Of a stretch of 64,000 nt of DNA, positions 23,965 through 36,200 are shown piece by piece; position 1 is the first letter of the stretch, and every line of letters starts with the position of its first letter. The notes beneath the pieces are model-generated. The model ran no database searches. It was not told the DNA's origin and was given only the letters and a program-made list of their open reading frames with translations. Made by a program: the position numbers and the translations under genes. The DNA comes from Gorsachius magnificus (Eukaryota; Chordata; Aves; Pelecaniformes; Ardeidae), in the NCBI GenBank assembly GCA_034008185.1, contig CM067081.1:20831821-20895820 (forward strand), written 5' to 3'.

Positions 23965-26278
23965 AAGAAACTAAGATGGGAAAGACTTGCAGAGGAGTTT
24001 GTTTTTCTAGAAGAAAAGCAATGACATTCATTGGCTGGGGGGGGCTGTTCTGCTGGGAAGTGGAGCTTGGAAAGGATGACCAAGACTGGGGTGTTTGGAA
24101 GTGGGTGGGGGTGCTGGGGTATGAGGCAGAAGGAGTAAAATCCTAAGAAAAGGCAACAGAGGTGGTAGGAGGACATGGTTGGGTTGTCCAGGATCTCTGG
24201 GATGACTGAGACAAGAAATGTGATGAAGAACAAAATGCCTGGGAGGGGAGCAGATGAAGAATTTAAGTCTAGTTGGTTTTCAGTGTTTTAAATCTCTAGC
24301 TCTTTTGCAGGTTCTCTACCTTTTCTGTTTATCAACTGAAGACCACAATGGTCTGGCCAAGGAGCTGCTTAAAACTCATTTCAGGTAAGTGAAGGAATAG
24401 CAGCCACACAGACACAGGAGAACGGGCCTTGTGTCATTGTTCACGGCTTGCGCTGTTGAAGGATTCCAAGGTTCGACCTTTACTCCTGGATTGTTGCTGG
24501 ATTTCCCATGAGCTGTGCATTGGAGGGTATGGCCTTTGCTCCTGGACTTTGGTCCTACCCCTCTGTCCCTTCCTGAGCTGGTGCTTCCCACTGGAACAGC
24601 CGTTCGTCAGGAGGAGAGAGGCATAGCACATGCCAAGGGCTCATTTCTGCTCATCTCATCCACATCTGAGTGTGGTTCACGAAGCCCACTGAGAGAGCTG
24701 GGCAGTTCAAAATGCAGGTCATTTGTGGAAACAAGAAACCACTTCTCCAAACTCCCTTCTTAGTCTGGAAAAGTTGGAGCAATTTTGCATTGTCTCAGGG
24801 TTAGTACAAGCAGCTCTCCTGCCCCCTGTGCTGAGATGCAGGCTACAGCTTAAAACCCTTCCTCCTGGGGCCCTTGTGACCTGCAGCCATTCAAAACCGT
24901 ACAAGTAGAGCTGTCAGAAAATTTGCTGTCACTATGTGTACATCTGGGGAGTAGTGGGGACCTGGGGACACCCACCTCAGGAGGGTCTGTGCGGCCTCCC
25001 TCCAGCTTGCACGCTCTCGCATGGGAATGGGCTGATTGTGGCTTTCGGGTGCCTGCTCAAAGAGACAGTCACACTGCAGGGTGAAAAGAAAACTACCAGA
25101 GATCAGCTATCTTTTCTGGGAAATGATCTTCTTATCCTGTGGAGCTCTGAGATTTAAAAGAAGTTCCAGTTTGACGTATCCTCAAGATATATTGCTGCTT
25201 TCCTTGGGAAAAGCACAAAGAGCTCTCCTGGATCTCATGATTGTCACTGGACTCACTCATGAGGAGGAAAACTCATGCTCAAACTTCTGCTCTAGACTGA
25301 GCCAAACCTTTTTTCCCTTCTAACTGGTTGCTTTGAATACCAACATATTGCAAGGGGTCTTTCCCTTTCTTTGTCCTCATATTTCATCTAGTGCATCAGA
25401 GCCCCTTTCTGAGCAAACTTGAATTAAAACAGGTAGGTTTCCGTGAAAACTGTTGATTCTGCTGAATCACTGTTTTCCAGTAAAGAATTGTTCAGTTGAA
25501 AAATTCTCCACCAAATCTCTGGGCAAGTACCTGAGAGGGGCTGCCTTTACATACCTGCACTGCCCTTTGGTCTATCCCTTGTGAGGGAGTCCTGCCACCC
25601 CTCTCTCCACAGAACCTCTCATGTTTACAACAGAAGAACATTTATTTATTTACATCTTGCTGCCTCTTTCTACCAACCCTTGCCCTCCGCGTACAGTTCC
25701 CATGGTACAAGTACCCTGTAAAACATTCAGCTGTTGCGTCAGGGTTGTGCTGAGCTCGAACTCTGTCCGTGAGGACCTGCATACCCTGGCACTCCCTTCC
25801 GTACACAAGGGTCTGGTTAGGTCCCAGGTGTGCTGGAGCTCAGTCTGACCTGCTCTCCCATGGCTTCATCCCTACGGTGCTTTCTGAGCAGTGGTACACA
25901 GCCTGGGCACCCTGGCCAGCCCAGGGGTCTTCAATGGAGAGTGAGGGTGGTGGGACCCTGCCTCAGGCACAGCTTTTTAGTCAGGCTTCCTGGAAACTGT
26001 CACTAAGATAGAGCACACGTGAACTATGGAAAGGGCTCTTAAACTTAAAATTCAGGGTGTTTTGAACAGGAACAAGACAGGTAAACTTTAAAAATAAGGC
26101 TTAAAATCTGTTGAGTGAGATGAAGTAAAAATAAGAGATTTATGAACTTGTCTTCCTCTGTGTGCTGAGCTTCTGCAGATGGGCTTTCTCCTGCAGGCTT
26201 GGCTGCATACCACCAGCTTGGTGACTTTTGGAGGTGCTGTCATACCACACAGCCTGTCCGTGTCATGACAGTGAGCCT
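23965..26278. other. Unique sequence, no gene seen
   Basis: No gene recognised. Short open frames on both strands overlap one another and carry no motif. G-rich runs occur at about 24029-24045 and 24090-24120. Confidence 0.6.
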
Positions 26279-26327
26279 CATCCATCCATCCATCCATCCA
26301 TCCATCCATCCATCCATCCATCCATCC
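26279..26327. repeat. (CATC)12 microsatellite
   Basis: About twelve perfect units of the tetranucleotide CATC (GATG on the minus strand), with no interruption. Perfect tetranucleotide arrays of this length are usually length-polymorphic. The repetitive Trp-Met-Asp-Gly pattern in the minus-strand frame here is a by-product of the array and not a protein repeat. Confidence 0.97.
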
Positions 26328-27043
26328 TCCATTTCTGGTGGATGCCAGCTCCATGCTTCTTGTAGCAGTCCCTGAAACAGAGATTGGCAAAGCACCAGCA
26401 CATGGGGAATACCTAGCTGTGGTGTCCTGGTCTCCTGGCTGCCTCATCTCATGCTTCCCCCTGCTTTCCTACACGCTCATGCTCCTGGGAAGGCAGAGGG
26501 TCCCCTCCTTCACCTAGGTCCTACACAATGTCCAAAGCAATGAGCTGCCTTGCTTCTCCTTCCCAGCCACAGCTTTTTAAAAGAAGTAAAACAAATAAAA
26601 CAGGTACCATCCATTGCAGCTAACAAAATAAAATGCCCATAGAGTTACAAAACTGTATTCTTGATAACAATAGAAATACGTGTTGGCAGATATGCCTAGC
26701 ATCACAAACTTTGTGGTTGGATATCCTTGTGGTGACTCTTGGAAAACCCTTACAGACCCAGGATTGCCACCAGCATGTGAGACATGAGACTCAGGGTCTT
26801 TTACCCAGTTATATTTGCATCTACATTAAAGCAGCTCACTGAGGCTTCTTGATAAAAGTTCACAAGACTTGCAAAATAATTTACCACTCAAAGTAAGTGT
26901 TTTGCCCTAAAGACAGCCTTTCCTACCCTTCCTCTCTGTCCCTTCTCCCTCCTCTTTAAATACAAACCGAAATTGAAACAAATGGCAACAGCAACAATAA
27001 TAAAATGCAAAAATCTTTGCTGATTACCTGGAATAACCCCACA

Positions 27044-27103
27044 CAGTCCCTCTATTTCACTGGAATGGTGTGGCAGTCCCTCCATTTCACTGGAATGGTG
27101 TGG
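27044..27103. repeat. 30-bp tandem duplication
   Basis: Two adjacent 30-bp units (27044-27073 and 27074-27103) beginning CAGTCCCT and ending GGAATGGTGTGG differ at one base (T/C at position 9). This is a recent local tandem duplication. Confidence 0.92.
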
Positions 27104-27419
27104 TAGAAGATAGGGTGCACTCTTGCCTAACTAATTTTTCTTCTGTAGCTGTTTTCTGAAAAATGACATTATTTTACACAGGTGAATTCAGTCCTCTCTT
27201 CCCGGGTTTCTCAGTGCCACTTCTCTCCTTGCGTGACACTGGTGCTTCTCTGTTATGCATGAGAAGGCTGCTGTACTAGTGATGAATGAGTCAGACGAGA
27301 AAGTAAGAGGTGTCCTGACCTCAGTTAACTGCTATAAAATATTTTTCAAGATAAAAACCAAATTGATATTTATTTCTGTTGCTGTGAATATAAAGTCAGG
27401 CCTCCCATGAACAGGTTTG

Positions 27420-27740
27420 AATTTAGTGGTTTACGAGGTAAGTTGGCTATGCATTTTAGCTTTTAATTATTTATTTACCCTACAGTTCCTTAACCAAAGA
27501 TACTTTCCATAGCAGCCTTCTATGTCACGTTACTGGTAATATACAGCGACTTAAAGTAACACATACCTATGCACAAATCATGGGGTGTGTGGGCTTGACA
27601 TTGTTTGAAAGGTCATCTCTATTTACCACCAAACATATTTTCCTGCTTATTTAATAATGGCATTTTTGGACAACAACGTGTAAAATATTTCCATGCCATA
27701 GTCAATAAACAGCTTTTCTAATTAAAAAGGTGAGGAAGGT
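27420..27740. other. AT-rich motif-dense block, possible conserved non-coding DNA
   Basis: About 320 bases of non-repetitive sequence with TTTTAATTATTTATT, TATGCACAAATCATGG, GGCTTGACATTGTTTGAAAGG and TATTTAATAATGGC. The motif diversity and lack of low-complexity decay suggest possible constraint. No coding frame is visible. Confidence 0.2.
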
Positions 27741-28084
27741 TTATATTTTTGGGAGAAGGGAAATAACGGATACAAGACACAGCTGCTGATATTTGGATAC
27801 TACTTTGTGAGTGTAATATAATACTAACTACTCAGACATAAATCCCGTGCACTCAGCAGCCCACTAGGCAACTGCTTGCCTCATGTCCATATTTTAATTT
27901 TTCTTGGAAGTGTGTGCACACTGGGAACCTGGTCACTCAACAGCTGGATTATGGCATCAGTGGTTTTTAAATTCTTGCAGTTGATCCCCCTGTTTAATGG
28001 CAATTCACATGCTTTCCTGGTGAGCACTGTCCTGTCTTTCCTTGACCACTTCTAGTTGTCCCTGTCTGGTTTATGTGCGTGAGA

Positions 28085-28140
28085 ATGGGCCTGGATCCAG
28101 TAAAATATTTAAGCATGTGCTTAACTCTGAGTACCTGATA
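28085..28140. repeat. Arm of an ancient palindromic (MITE-like) repeat
   Basis: GGGCCTGGATCCAGTAAAATATTTAAGCATGTGCTTAACT-type sequence (shown here as two overlapping blocks, GGCCTGGATCCAG and TTTAAGCATGTGCTTAAC) matches one arm of a common old amniote palindromic repeat. The second arm is absent or unrecognisable. Confidence 0.45.
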
Positions 28141-31100
28141 AAGGAGAGGGCTTGGGAAGTGCTGACACAAACACTCCTCTAAGTGCCTGTCAGTTATGTC
28201 TGAGAGCTCTTTGACTGAACGGGCTGCAAAGATGAGAGGAATTGGTGTTGTGATAGACAGAGTCCATCACAGAGGATCCTGAAGAAAGAAGCACAAGCAG
28301 GAGGTAGCTCAGCCCTGGGGCATAGCCATATTCTGGAAATGCTGAGCCGCTGACCCAGTCACAGTGCCTGCTATAAATGCTCAAGCCGATGTTTCTCACA
28401 GCTGGAGACAAGACCTTCTGAGCAGTCCCTGTCCCTTTAAGAAGAAAGTCTCTCCTATGCAGGTGAGATGCCTCCCAGCATCATACCAACAGTGAATGTC
28501 ATTAACATGCTCTTCCTTTCTGTGCTGAAGTCATCCTTGGCTCTGCTGCACAGAGGTGAATCCCAGAAGCAGCTCTTGCACACTCTACTCCTCATCTCCC
28601 TTGGGTCTGCAGCTTCCTTGACCTGCATAACCCATCTCCACCTCCATGAGCTCCTTCTGCACCCATCTCAAGGGTTCTGTGCTCATCTCCAACTGTGTGG
28701 CATCTCCAGTGTAGCAGTACACCAGGTGCCTCAGTGGAAACCAGGCAAAAGAAATACAGCACATTTTCTTTGTGCACTGTATCATTAAATAATAATTAAA
28801 TTTTTTTATTTGGTGCATGATTTGTTTTCACTAGCTTTTAAATGCCTGTTGTATTAATTTGTTTCTCCTGATGTTATTGATGGACTCCATTCAATAAAAC
28901 TGTGAAATGATTTTTTCTCTCATTTTAACTGCTGTCAGTACTCCCACTTGAGATAAATCATGGTTAGATCCTGGAGAAAACTATTAAAAGAAAACAAACA
29001 TCTACGTCAGGCCTCATCCACTGTGACTGGTTCAAGAGAAGCTGACTGCATTTACTCAGTTGGGCAATTTAAGATGCTTCATAAACTTTTCTGTTGAAAA
29101 ATAGAATTGTGTTTTATTGAAGACATAAAAAAAAGGTAATCTATCAAGTCTTCCCTGTTTGCAGACGTTCAGTGATTTTCTCTGTTTCATGCAATTTAAA
29201 TTAGTATTTGAACTACTTAGACAAAAATGCTTCAAAAACGAAGAAAGAATACTGTCCACATGAACATTTTCTATGCTTTCTTCAGTCTCTTGATACAGAA
29301 AAACTGGACAATTCATATAGGACTCAGAAAGAATTGTATATTAACACTGCAATTTTACTTCTGAAGAGAATGTTGTTTGACAATGGTTACACATATTTTC
29401 CTTCCAAACCATTTAAAATTAAACATGTTTCATTACATTTACTATATTAAGGCCATTTAATAAAGTATGACTTTAATTTTAATATCCATCAAAATATGAA
29501 ACTTTTAATATAGAAGATCTCCTTTAATCCCACTAAAGAAAAGCACTGGAGCAAACTCTGCCAGAAACACAGATACTCTCAAACAACATCTCTAATGGAC
29601 TACTGGAAATTTTGTCATTATCCACTGTGAGTTACAATAAAGTGAGGCTGAATTCTGTCTGTTTTCATAATTGCTCTACCAAGGGCCTAAATATAGTGAA
29701 TTTTATAAGCAAAAGATTCTTTTTAGTGTCACTGAATATTATATACCTGGGGGATTAGTTTCTAAGAAGATGAATATGCTTTGACAACCTTTCTTGACTC
29801 CTCAGTCCTTTGAAGTGCTCTGTGACCTGATGCTTCCTTCTAGGTCACAAGTGACTTCATTTCCCAGTGCTGCAATAGGCAGGGATAGTGCTGGCCCTGT
29901 ACACTCAGGATTTATTCCCCTGGTGTACTGCAATGCTATGTAAAGTTTCCCAAGTAGCTCTGTAGACATCCCCTGTGTAAACATAACAGAAAGGTGCTAT
30001 ATAAATCTAACCTTATCTAATTCATTTGGTGAAAGTATGTAAGATGGTGTGTGTGTTACCAGGGATCATATAACGTCATTGCAACCAAATTCCCACACTT
30101 GTCTTTTGTTGTGACTGTTTTTCTTTTGTTTTTCCCCCACAATAATCTGCATATCTTCACTCAGAGATTTGTGTGTTACATAGATTAGCATCTTTTGGGG
30201 CAAGAATCTCTCAGGCATTTTAAGCAGCATGCACAAGCGTTTGAGGTTATATACATCACAAAAATGAAATTAGGATACATAATTCTCAGCCTATCTGAAT
30301 GTTTTTCAGATCAACATTTAATCATTTAATAAAAATTAAAAAATTAATGATTTTAATAAAAATTCTACATGGGGGACTGGATCTATTTTTTTATGAATAA
30401 GAAGATTTGAGGTTCTTATGACAGTAATGATTAAAGGACATAATATCTCAGCAGAGTCTCCTTTTCCAGACTTGGATGAATCATGGTAGGATAGACAAGA
30501 ATGATTTTCTCATGCTCTAATTCTGATAAAAGTCATTACTACAGCAGGTTGGGTGAGTTTTCTCCTTTCTCAGGGGTAAGACTGCTCAACACAAAGCAGA
30601 ATTTTTTCCCCAGAATCCTTTTGCACAGCTCTCAGGAGCCAGTCCTTCTGAGGGTGAGGCACTGTCTGCTAAATGGATCTGCAGTCCTTTCCTTGGAAAG
30701 GCTTGAAGTTGTGTCACATAGGTGAAAAACAACAAAAAACCAATCCACCCACCCAACCGAAAAAACACCCCACAAAAACAGCCACAAAACCCAAACAGAC
30801 AGTTTTGAATTTGTTCCAAAGCCTGTGTTCCTCCTAAATTTGCTGTGCTGCTTTGGGACAAAGTCACAAAATGTGCTTCATCTCTCTTGCAGCCAGCGCT
30901 TTGGGGAATTATCCCACACCCACCAGGGCAGACTTGGCTTTCTGAACCCCAAGTAACCAAAGGGACTCCATAGACACTGGGACAGCTACACGGGAGGTGA
31001 AATTCAGAGAGGAGACAGGTTCAGAAGGCACATGTGCAACATCTTCTCAGTTTTCCCAGCAAGCAGGCTACCTGAGGGGACTCCCTTTAGACTGAGAGGT

Positions 31101-32497
31101 CCCTCCCAGCCAGTAACGCCGGTGTTGCTAATGGCGCAGGGCACAAGGATCAGGCCCTTCATACAGTTGGGTTGAGCTCACTCGAAGGAGAGAGTCACCT
31201 GGGTGCAGTCTGATCCCTGGAGTGGGATTGGGACACAGGTCTGCAGAAGCACCTGAGCTCCACCCATAAAACTGACACCTGAATCCTGTTTTTACCAACA
31301 AACATATAGCTTTAGAGAAAGGTGGGTGGAGAGGGCAAGAAAAGCATGTTCACAAAGTTGTGTAAGCTCATTCTGCGCACAGCTTGATAGTTGCAATATC
31401 AATTATGCTCCTCAGCTTCCAAGAAACAGCTGACCACAAGGATGAAACTTGTGTGGGAGGAAGAGGGAACATGCTCGGCAGCTGGCCTCGGACATAGGAA
31501 TTGCTGCCACAGGAGGACAGGTTAGTAACAAACCGGCCTTATTTGGAGCACAGTGTAAGATTTCCCAGTTTCAGCCTCAGTTCCTTCCATGATAATAACT
31601 CTCAGAGGGGAGGAAGGAGGGGACAACGGTGAGATTTTCTCTCTGCACAACTTCCATATTTATAAGGTACTCAGTCGCAGTGATGATGGGGATATAATCG
31701 CTTTCTCCTATAGATCTAGGAGACTTGTAGTTGTGACTTGCATTTTCCCTTGTACTAAGATAACCTGGATATGTAGTGCTAGATACCTATACTCTCAAAG
31801 GGTATTGTCCTCATGAGAGCTACAGTGACTCTGGGGAAGGGAAGATTGTTCTCCTTTTTCTGGACATATTTTAGGATGATCTAGAAATAATAGTAATGAT
31901 TAATAATACTGTGTGTTATGGTTTCACAAAGAGGAAACATTAAACTTGGGATACCGTGGAGAAAACATTATGTTAAACAGAGTTTTATGGTTGTTTAAAA
32001 ATGCTTATGAATATAAAGACTGATTTTTTTTTTCCTTGGGCCTTTACACGCTGCTGATATAGAAAGAACAGTCATCAGTCATTTTTAGCTGCTGCTCTCA
32101 TAAGTAGGAACCAATAAAACATTTTAGGTCGAACACATACATGTTATGTTTAGAACAACCACCCACTATGTACCATATGCTGTCACACTCTCTTCACAGA
32201 ACGAAAAAGACTGAGGTTCCCCACTTGTTTTTAAGGTGTTTCTCTTTAATACCTTCATCACTGTAGTTAATTTATTTTAAAATTTATAGATGACAGACAT
32301 TCTTTCTTTTCTAAAGTAGACTGAAATGCAGGTAGTCAGTGTTTCATGAGCATGGTATCGTAATGCTTCTAGCTTTATATTACCTATTTCATGAAGAAAG
32401 TTTACTAAAATGGAACAAGCTCTACAACTAAATTGGAAACCTAGTACAAACTACCTCATTATAGCACGTGAATGAGCTAAAGAGTACCTGAGTGTCT
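28141..32497. other. Unique sequence, no gene seen
   Basis: Mostly AT-rich DNA with no gene recognised. Contains an A/C-only-like stretch at 30724-30811 (listed separately). The short open frames, such as 28468-28788 plus and 30586-30960 minus, have no recognisable motif. Confidence 0.6.
30724..30811. repeat. Strand-asymmetric A/C-rich stretch
   Basis: About 88 bases made almost entirely of A and C on the plus strand, with a single T and few G. The minus strand therefore reads as G/T-rich with several GG, GGG and GGGG runs (around 30743-30775), which could form non-B structure. It is low complexity, with no obvious repeat unit. Confidence 0.7.
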
Positions 32498-32630
32498 GGG
32501 GCCCAATCCAGCAAGGCACTTTGCAAGCATGCAAAGAGTCTTGAAAAAAAATAGAAATTATCATGCAAGGCTGCAAGTATTTTGCAGAACACACTGTAGG
32601 TATTTTGCAAGATTGGGCCAAAATAGAACT
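32498..32630. repeat. Ancient inverted-repeat (MITE-like) element
   Basis: The left end GGGGCCCAATCCAGCAA (about 32499-32515) and right end TTGCAAGATTGGGCC (about 32607-32621) form imperfect terminal inverted repeats of roughly 16 bases around a 90-100 base interior rich in TTTGCA motifs. This is the architecture of a small non-autonomous DNA element or old palindromic repeat. No transposase is encoded. Confidence 0.5.
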
Positions 32631-32782
32631 TTGTGAAACTGGGAGTTAATGAAATAATATGAGATTCTTTAAGTCATGTTGTCATCTACGGGTTATTTTG
32701 TAATAGCTAATAACTTTCCATAAAGCTAAAACAATGTTGAGGTCTAGGAAAGAGCAGCACATGGGCCATATCTCAGGCTGTG

Positions 32783-33290
32783 CATAGAATCATAGAATCC
32801 TAAGTTTGAAGGGACCTCAAGGATCATCTGGTCCAACCTTTCTAGGTAAGAGCACAGTCTAGACAAGATGGCCCAGCACCCTGTCCAGCTGAGTCTTAAA
32901 AGTGTCCAATGTGGCAGAGTCAACCACTCCCCTGGGGAGATTATTCCGATGGCTGACTGTTCTCACTGTGAAAAATTTCCCTCTCATGTTGAATCGGAAT
33001 CTCCCCAAGAGAAACTTGTGTCCATTCCCCCTTGTCCTCTCCATGTGACTCCTTGTAAAAAGGGAGTCTCCATCTTCCCTGTAGCTACCCCTTAGGTACT
33101 GGTATGTGGTGATGAGATCCTCTCTCAGCCTCCTTTTCTCTAGGCTGAACAATCCCAGTTCTCTCAGCCTGTCCTCATATGGCAGGCTTCCCAGTCCTTT
33201 GATCATCTTGGTGGCCCTTCTCTGGACCCCCTCCAGCCTGTCCACATCTGTTTTGTATAGCGGGGACCAGAACTGTACACAGCATTCCAT
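32783..33290 (-). mobile_element. CR1 LINE, 3' end, minus strand
   Basis: On the plus strand it opens with two CATAGAAT octamers (32783-32798), the reverse complement of the CR1 tail, then the antisense 3' UTR (GGATCATCTGGTCCAACC, 32821-32838). On the minus strand an open frame runs from the 5' truncation near 33290 to 32859 with [21 protein letters not shown], the [13 protein letters not shown] block and a C-terminal FFTVRTVSHRNNLPRG block. The usual TEHWN is here SHRNN, a diverged form. The catalytic RT part is missing. It is a different subfamily from the 23.4-kb copy, judging by the tail. Confidence 0.95.
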
Positions 33291-36200
33291 AGCTTCTTGT
33301 TTGGAGGGGTAGGGAGGGCTGAACTGCCCATAAGACTCCCCCAGGAGCAAGGCAACTGCTGGGTCCATCTAGCAGGGTCTTCCTGCCAACATGGGACCCA
33401 CAGGTTAAGCCCTGGCTTGGGTGTACTGTGAAGGTGTGAGGGTAAACTAAAGCTAAAACTGACCCACAGTCCTGGCAAGCATGACACGATGGGATTCCTG
33501 GGAGGCACATAGTGGAGAGGGCCAGACCATACATGGCCCTGTGCTAACATGATCATTTGGCATTTAATAAAACCTCTTTCCTGAGTTTAAAAGGACAGTT
33601 ATTGATACACATTTTCACTGCATCGCACTAATGTGCAGAATACTTTTGAGATGAGATGGACTTTTTCCCTCTCCAAGACACCTTCTGCATTTCTAACCTG
33701 CCTCTTTAAAACAGAACCGGTAGGTCTGAGGTACCCCCAGGCCATGCGGGGGGCTGCCTGGTTACCAGGACAGTTTTCCCATTTTATTCTCTGCCACACT
33801 GTCTTTTTCTACCCATGTTATGCTCCTGCACTTTTTTCTTTGAATATTTTCAGACCCCGTGCATATACATGAGCAGAACAATACAGATTTAGCTCGTGTC
33901 CTCAGAAAGTGGGTTAAACCACAGACTAGCGTACTGCTGCTTGCTGTGCGCCGCTACGGGAGCAAAGTGGGGGAGACGATGTGACTTCAGCTTATGGAGA
34001 AGCAGTCATACAGTGCATATGCAAGTGATTACTTTTTGAAACAGAACTAGCCTCATGGAAAAATCTATTTATTGCTAAGCTTTCATAAAGGTTACCATAA
34101 TTATAGAACAATTAGGCAGCAGGATCTACCGGGCAGGGTCTTTATCAACCCTGAGAAGCTTCTAGCACTCTCTGAGATACTCTAAGCAACGACACCCAGC
34201 CTCATCAGACTGTCCAGTAAGTCTACATCATGCTCCCATGCTCATTGAATCAGCTAGATATATCAAGGAAATAATCTGAAGAGCAATAGCTGAGCAATAA
34301 ATCAGATGGTAGGGAAGAGAGTGCATTGCCTAGTTATAAAATGTGATTTTTCTGAGATGGTGGTTTTGGGAGAGCATTTCAATTGGGTGATTGTGTTACT
34401 GGATCAGTTTAGCTCAGAGGGAACTTCATACTGGTGCAGCAGCTTCTTTGCAAGTGAGTAGATGGTGAGATGGTTGTGATGTGCCATTCTTCAGGGTCTG
34501 GAAATACAGTCCCTATCGTAGTGGCAAAAGACACAATTTACCCGTATGGCATATTTACTCTGCTGATGGTAGTACACATGTAATCATGAAAGACCTTTCC
34601 CACATCTGTTCCCCACCTGTTCACCACCCTCTTCTTGCCTAGATCCCTCCTAAAATGCTACCCTTCCCACCTTGCCTACCAGAAGGGAGTATCTTTACCA
34701 AACAAACGACCTTGTTGTGGAGCCATCATGCTGGTCACACACCTTAATTAACTGTGATCGTATTTTGGTAATCTTTGGCTTTCCTTGCCTCATCAGCTGA
34801 ATTGTTTATCAATGTCACCAATTGCCTCATGTGTAAAACTGAAGAGTAAACACAGTGAGGCAAGGACTGAATCATTTCTGATTCTTTGGTAAAGCTCCTG
34901 AGCTCACTAAAAAAAACCCCCGAAACCCAAAACATTCTTTTGCAGAGGGAGATCATTATAACTTACTGTAAAACATTGGTAAAGGAGGGAAATTGAGGGA
35001 TGAAATGGCTTCAGTGTTATCCAATGTGGCACTGCTGGATCTAGGAGTAAATACAGCTCCCTTTCCTTAGTTCAGAGCTGCTGGAACCTATGGCTCCTTT
35101 ACTAACAGCTGCTTGGGAACCAGCAGAGCCTCAGGATCCACTTTTTCAAACTGACCTAATCATGTATCTCCATCTTACAATTTATCCATTAACATTTAAA
35201 GAAGCCCCTGCAACACATTTTCAAGAGTGGCTATGTCAAACTGTCTTGGTATCAGTTTCTTTGCTGGATTTGCTAGATACTCAAGTGGAGCATGTAAGTG
35301 TTGTATGTGAATTCTAAATAAGCATTAAAGAATGACTTATTCCTAGTGTTACCATGGCTCCTTACATAGGCCTATGCAAAGTGTGTGCTCTGGTTTCATT
35401 TTGGGAGAAGTGGCATGCAGGAGGTGGCGGGATGGAGTCTCGCCTGTGGATATTTTGAAAATTACCGCTCGTTTTGTGGAGTCTGAGGTGAACACTATCC
35501 CTGTGAAATCAGAGCAGGCAACCAGCAGACTGCACAGGTTCTGTTCGTGGTCACTGCCCTTAAGCATTAATTCCAAAGGGAAACCCGTGCGCGCCCTAGA
35601 GCCAGCGTCGAGAGTTGAACACCTGGCAAATAAATACACAAACTGCTGCATGCTGTGGAGGCTGGGAATCATACCCTTATCGTGAAGGTGAGGAAAGGGG
35701 GAAAAAATCTAGGTTGGTAAATGAAAATAAGAGAAAACGTGAGGACAAAGATTTATGGAGTATAGACTTTCAAGCTCCAGGCACAATGCACATTTGTTCA
35801 AAAACAACAAATCCGCAGAGTAGTTAGAAAATGTAAAGCACAATATACATGCTAAGGGATATTTGTCCTGATGATTTATACTCGTGTAACATTCCCTTCC
35901 AATTAAATTTGCAGCCATTCAGCTATACCTATATTTTTGATCTGTTAGTTTTGTAAGAGTAATGCACTCAGTCCCATTAAGAAGAAATGAACCAGATAAG
36001 CAAACTCCTGGATGGGAGCACGGTCGGGCGATTCTGCAAAGTCTGTGTTCCGACAAACTTCTCTTTTCCCTGCCCCACGGGCTTATGCTTTATTCTCCGA
36101 GGACTTACAGGCGAGTGGGAATATTGAGGGGGAAAAAAAAAAAAGCTGGCATTCTTGCAAGAATAGTTTGGAGCTCATCAGACAATCTATGCATATTTTC

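Larger units (their letters stand above)
26328..28080. other. Unique sequence, no gene seen
   Basis: No gene recognised. Contains a 30-bp tandem duplication at 27044-27103 and the AT-rich block 27420-27740, both listed separately. Confidence 0.6.

Noticed and set aside
26088..26447. Protein with Trp-Met-Asp-Gly repeats
   Set aside because: The repeats are just the translated (CATC)n microsatellite.
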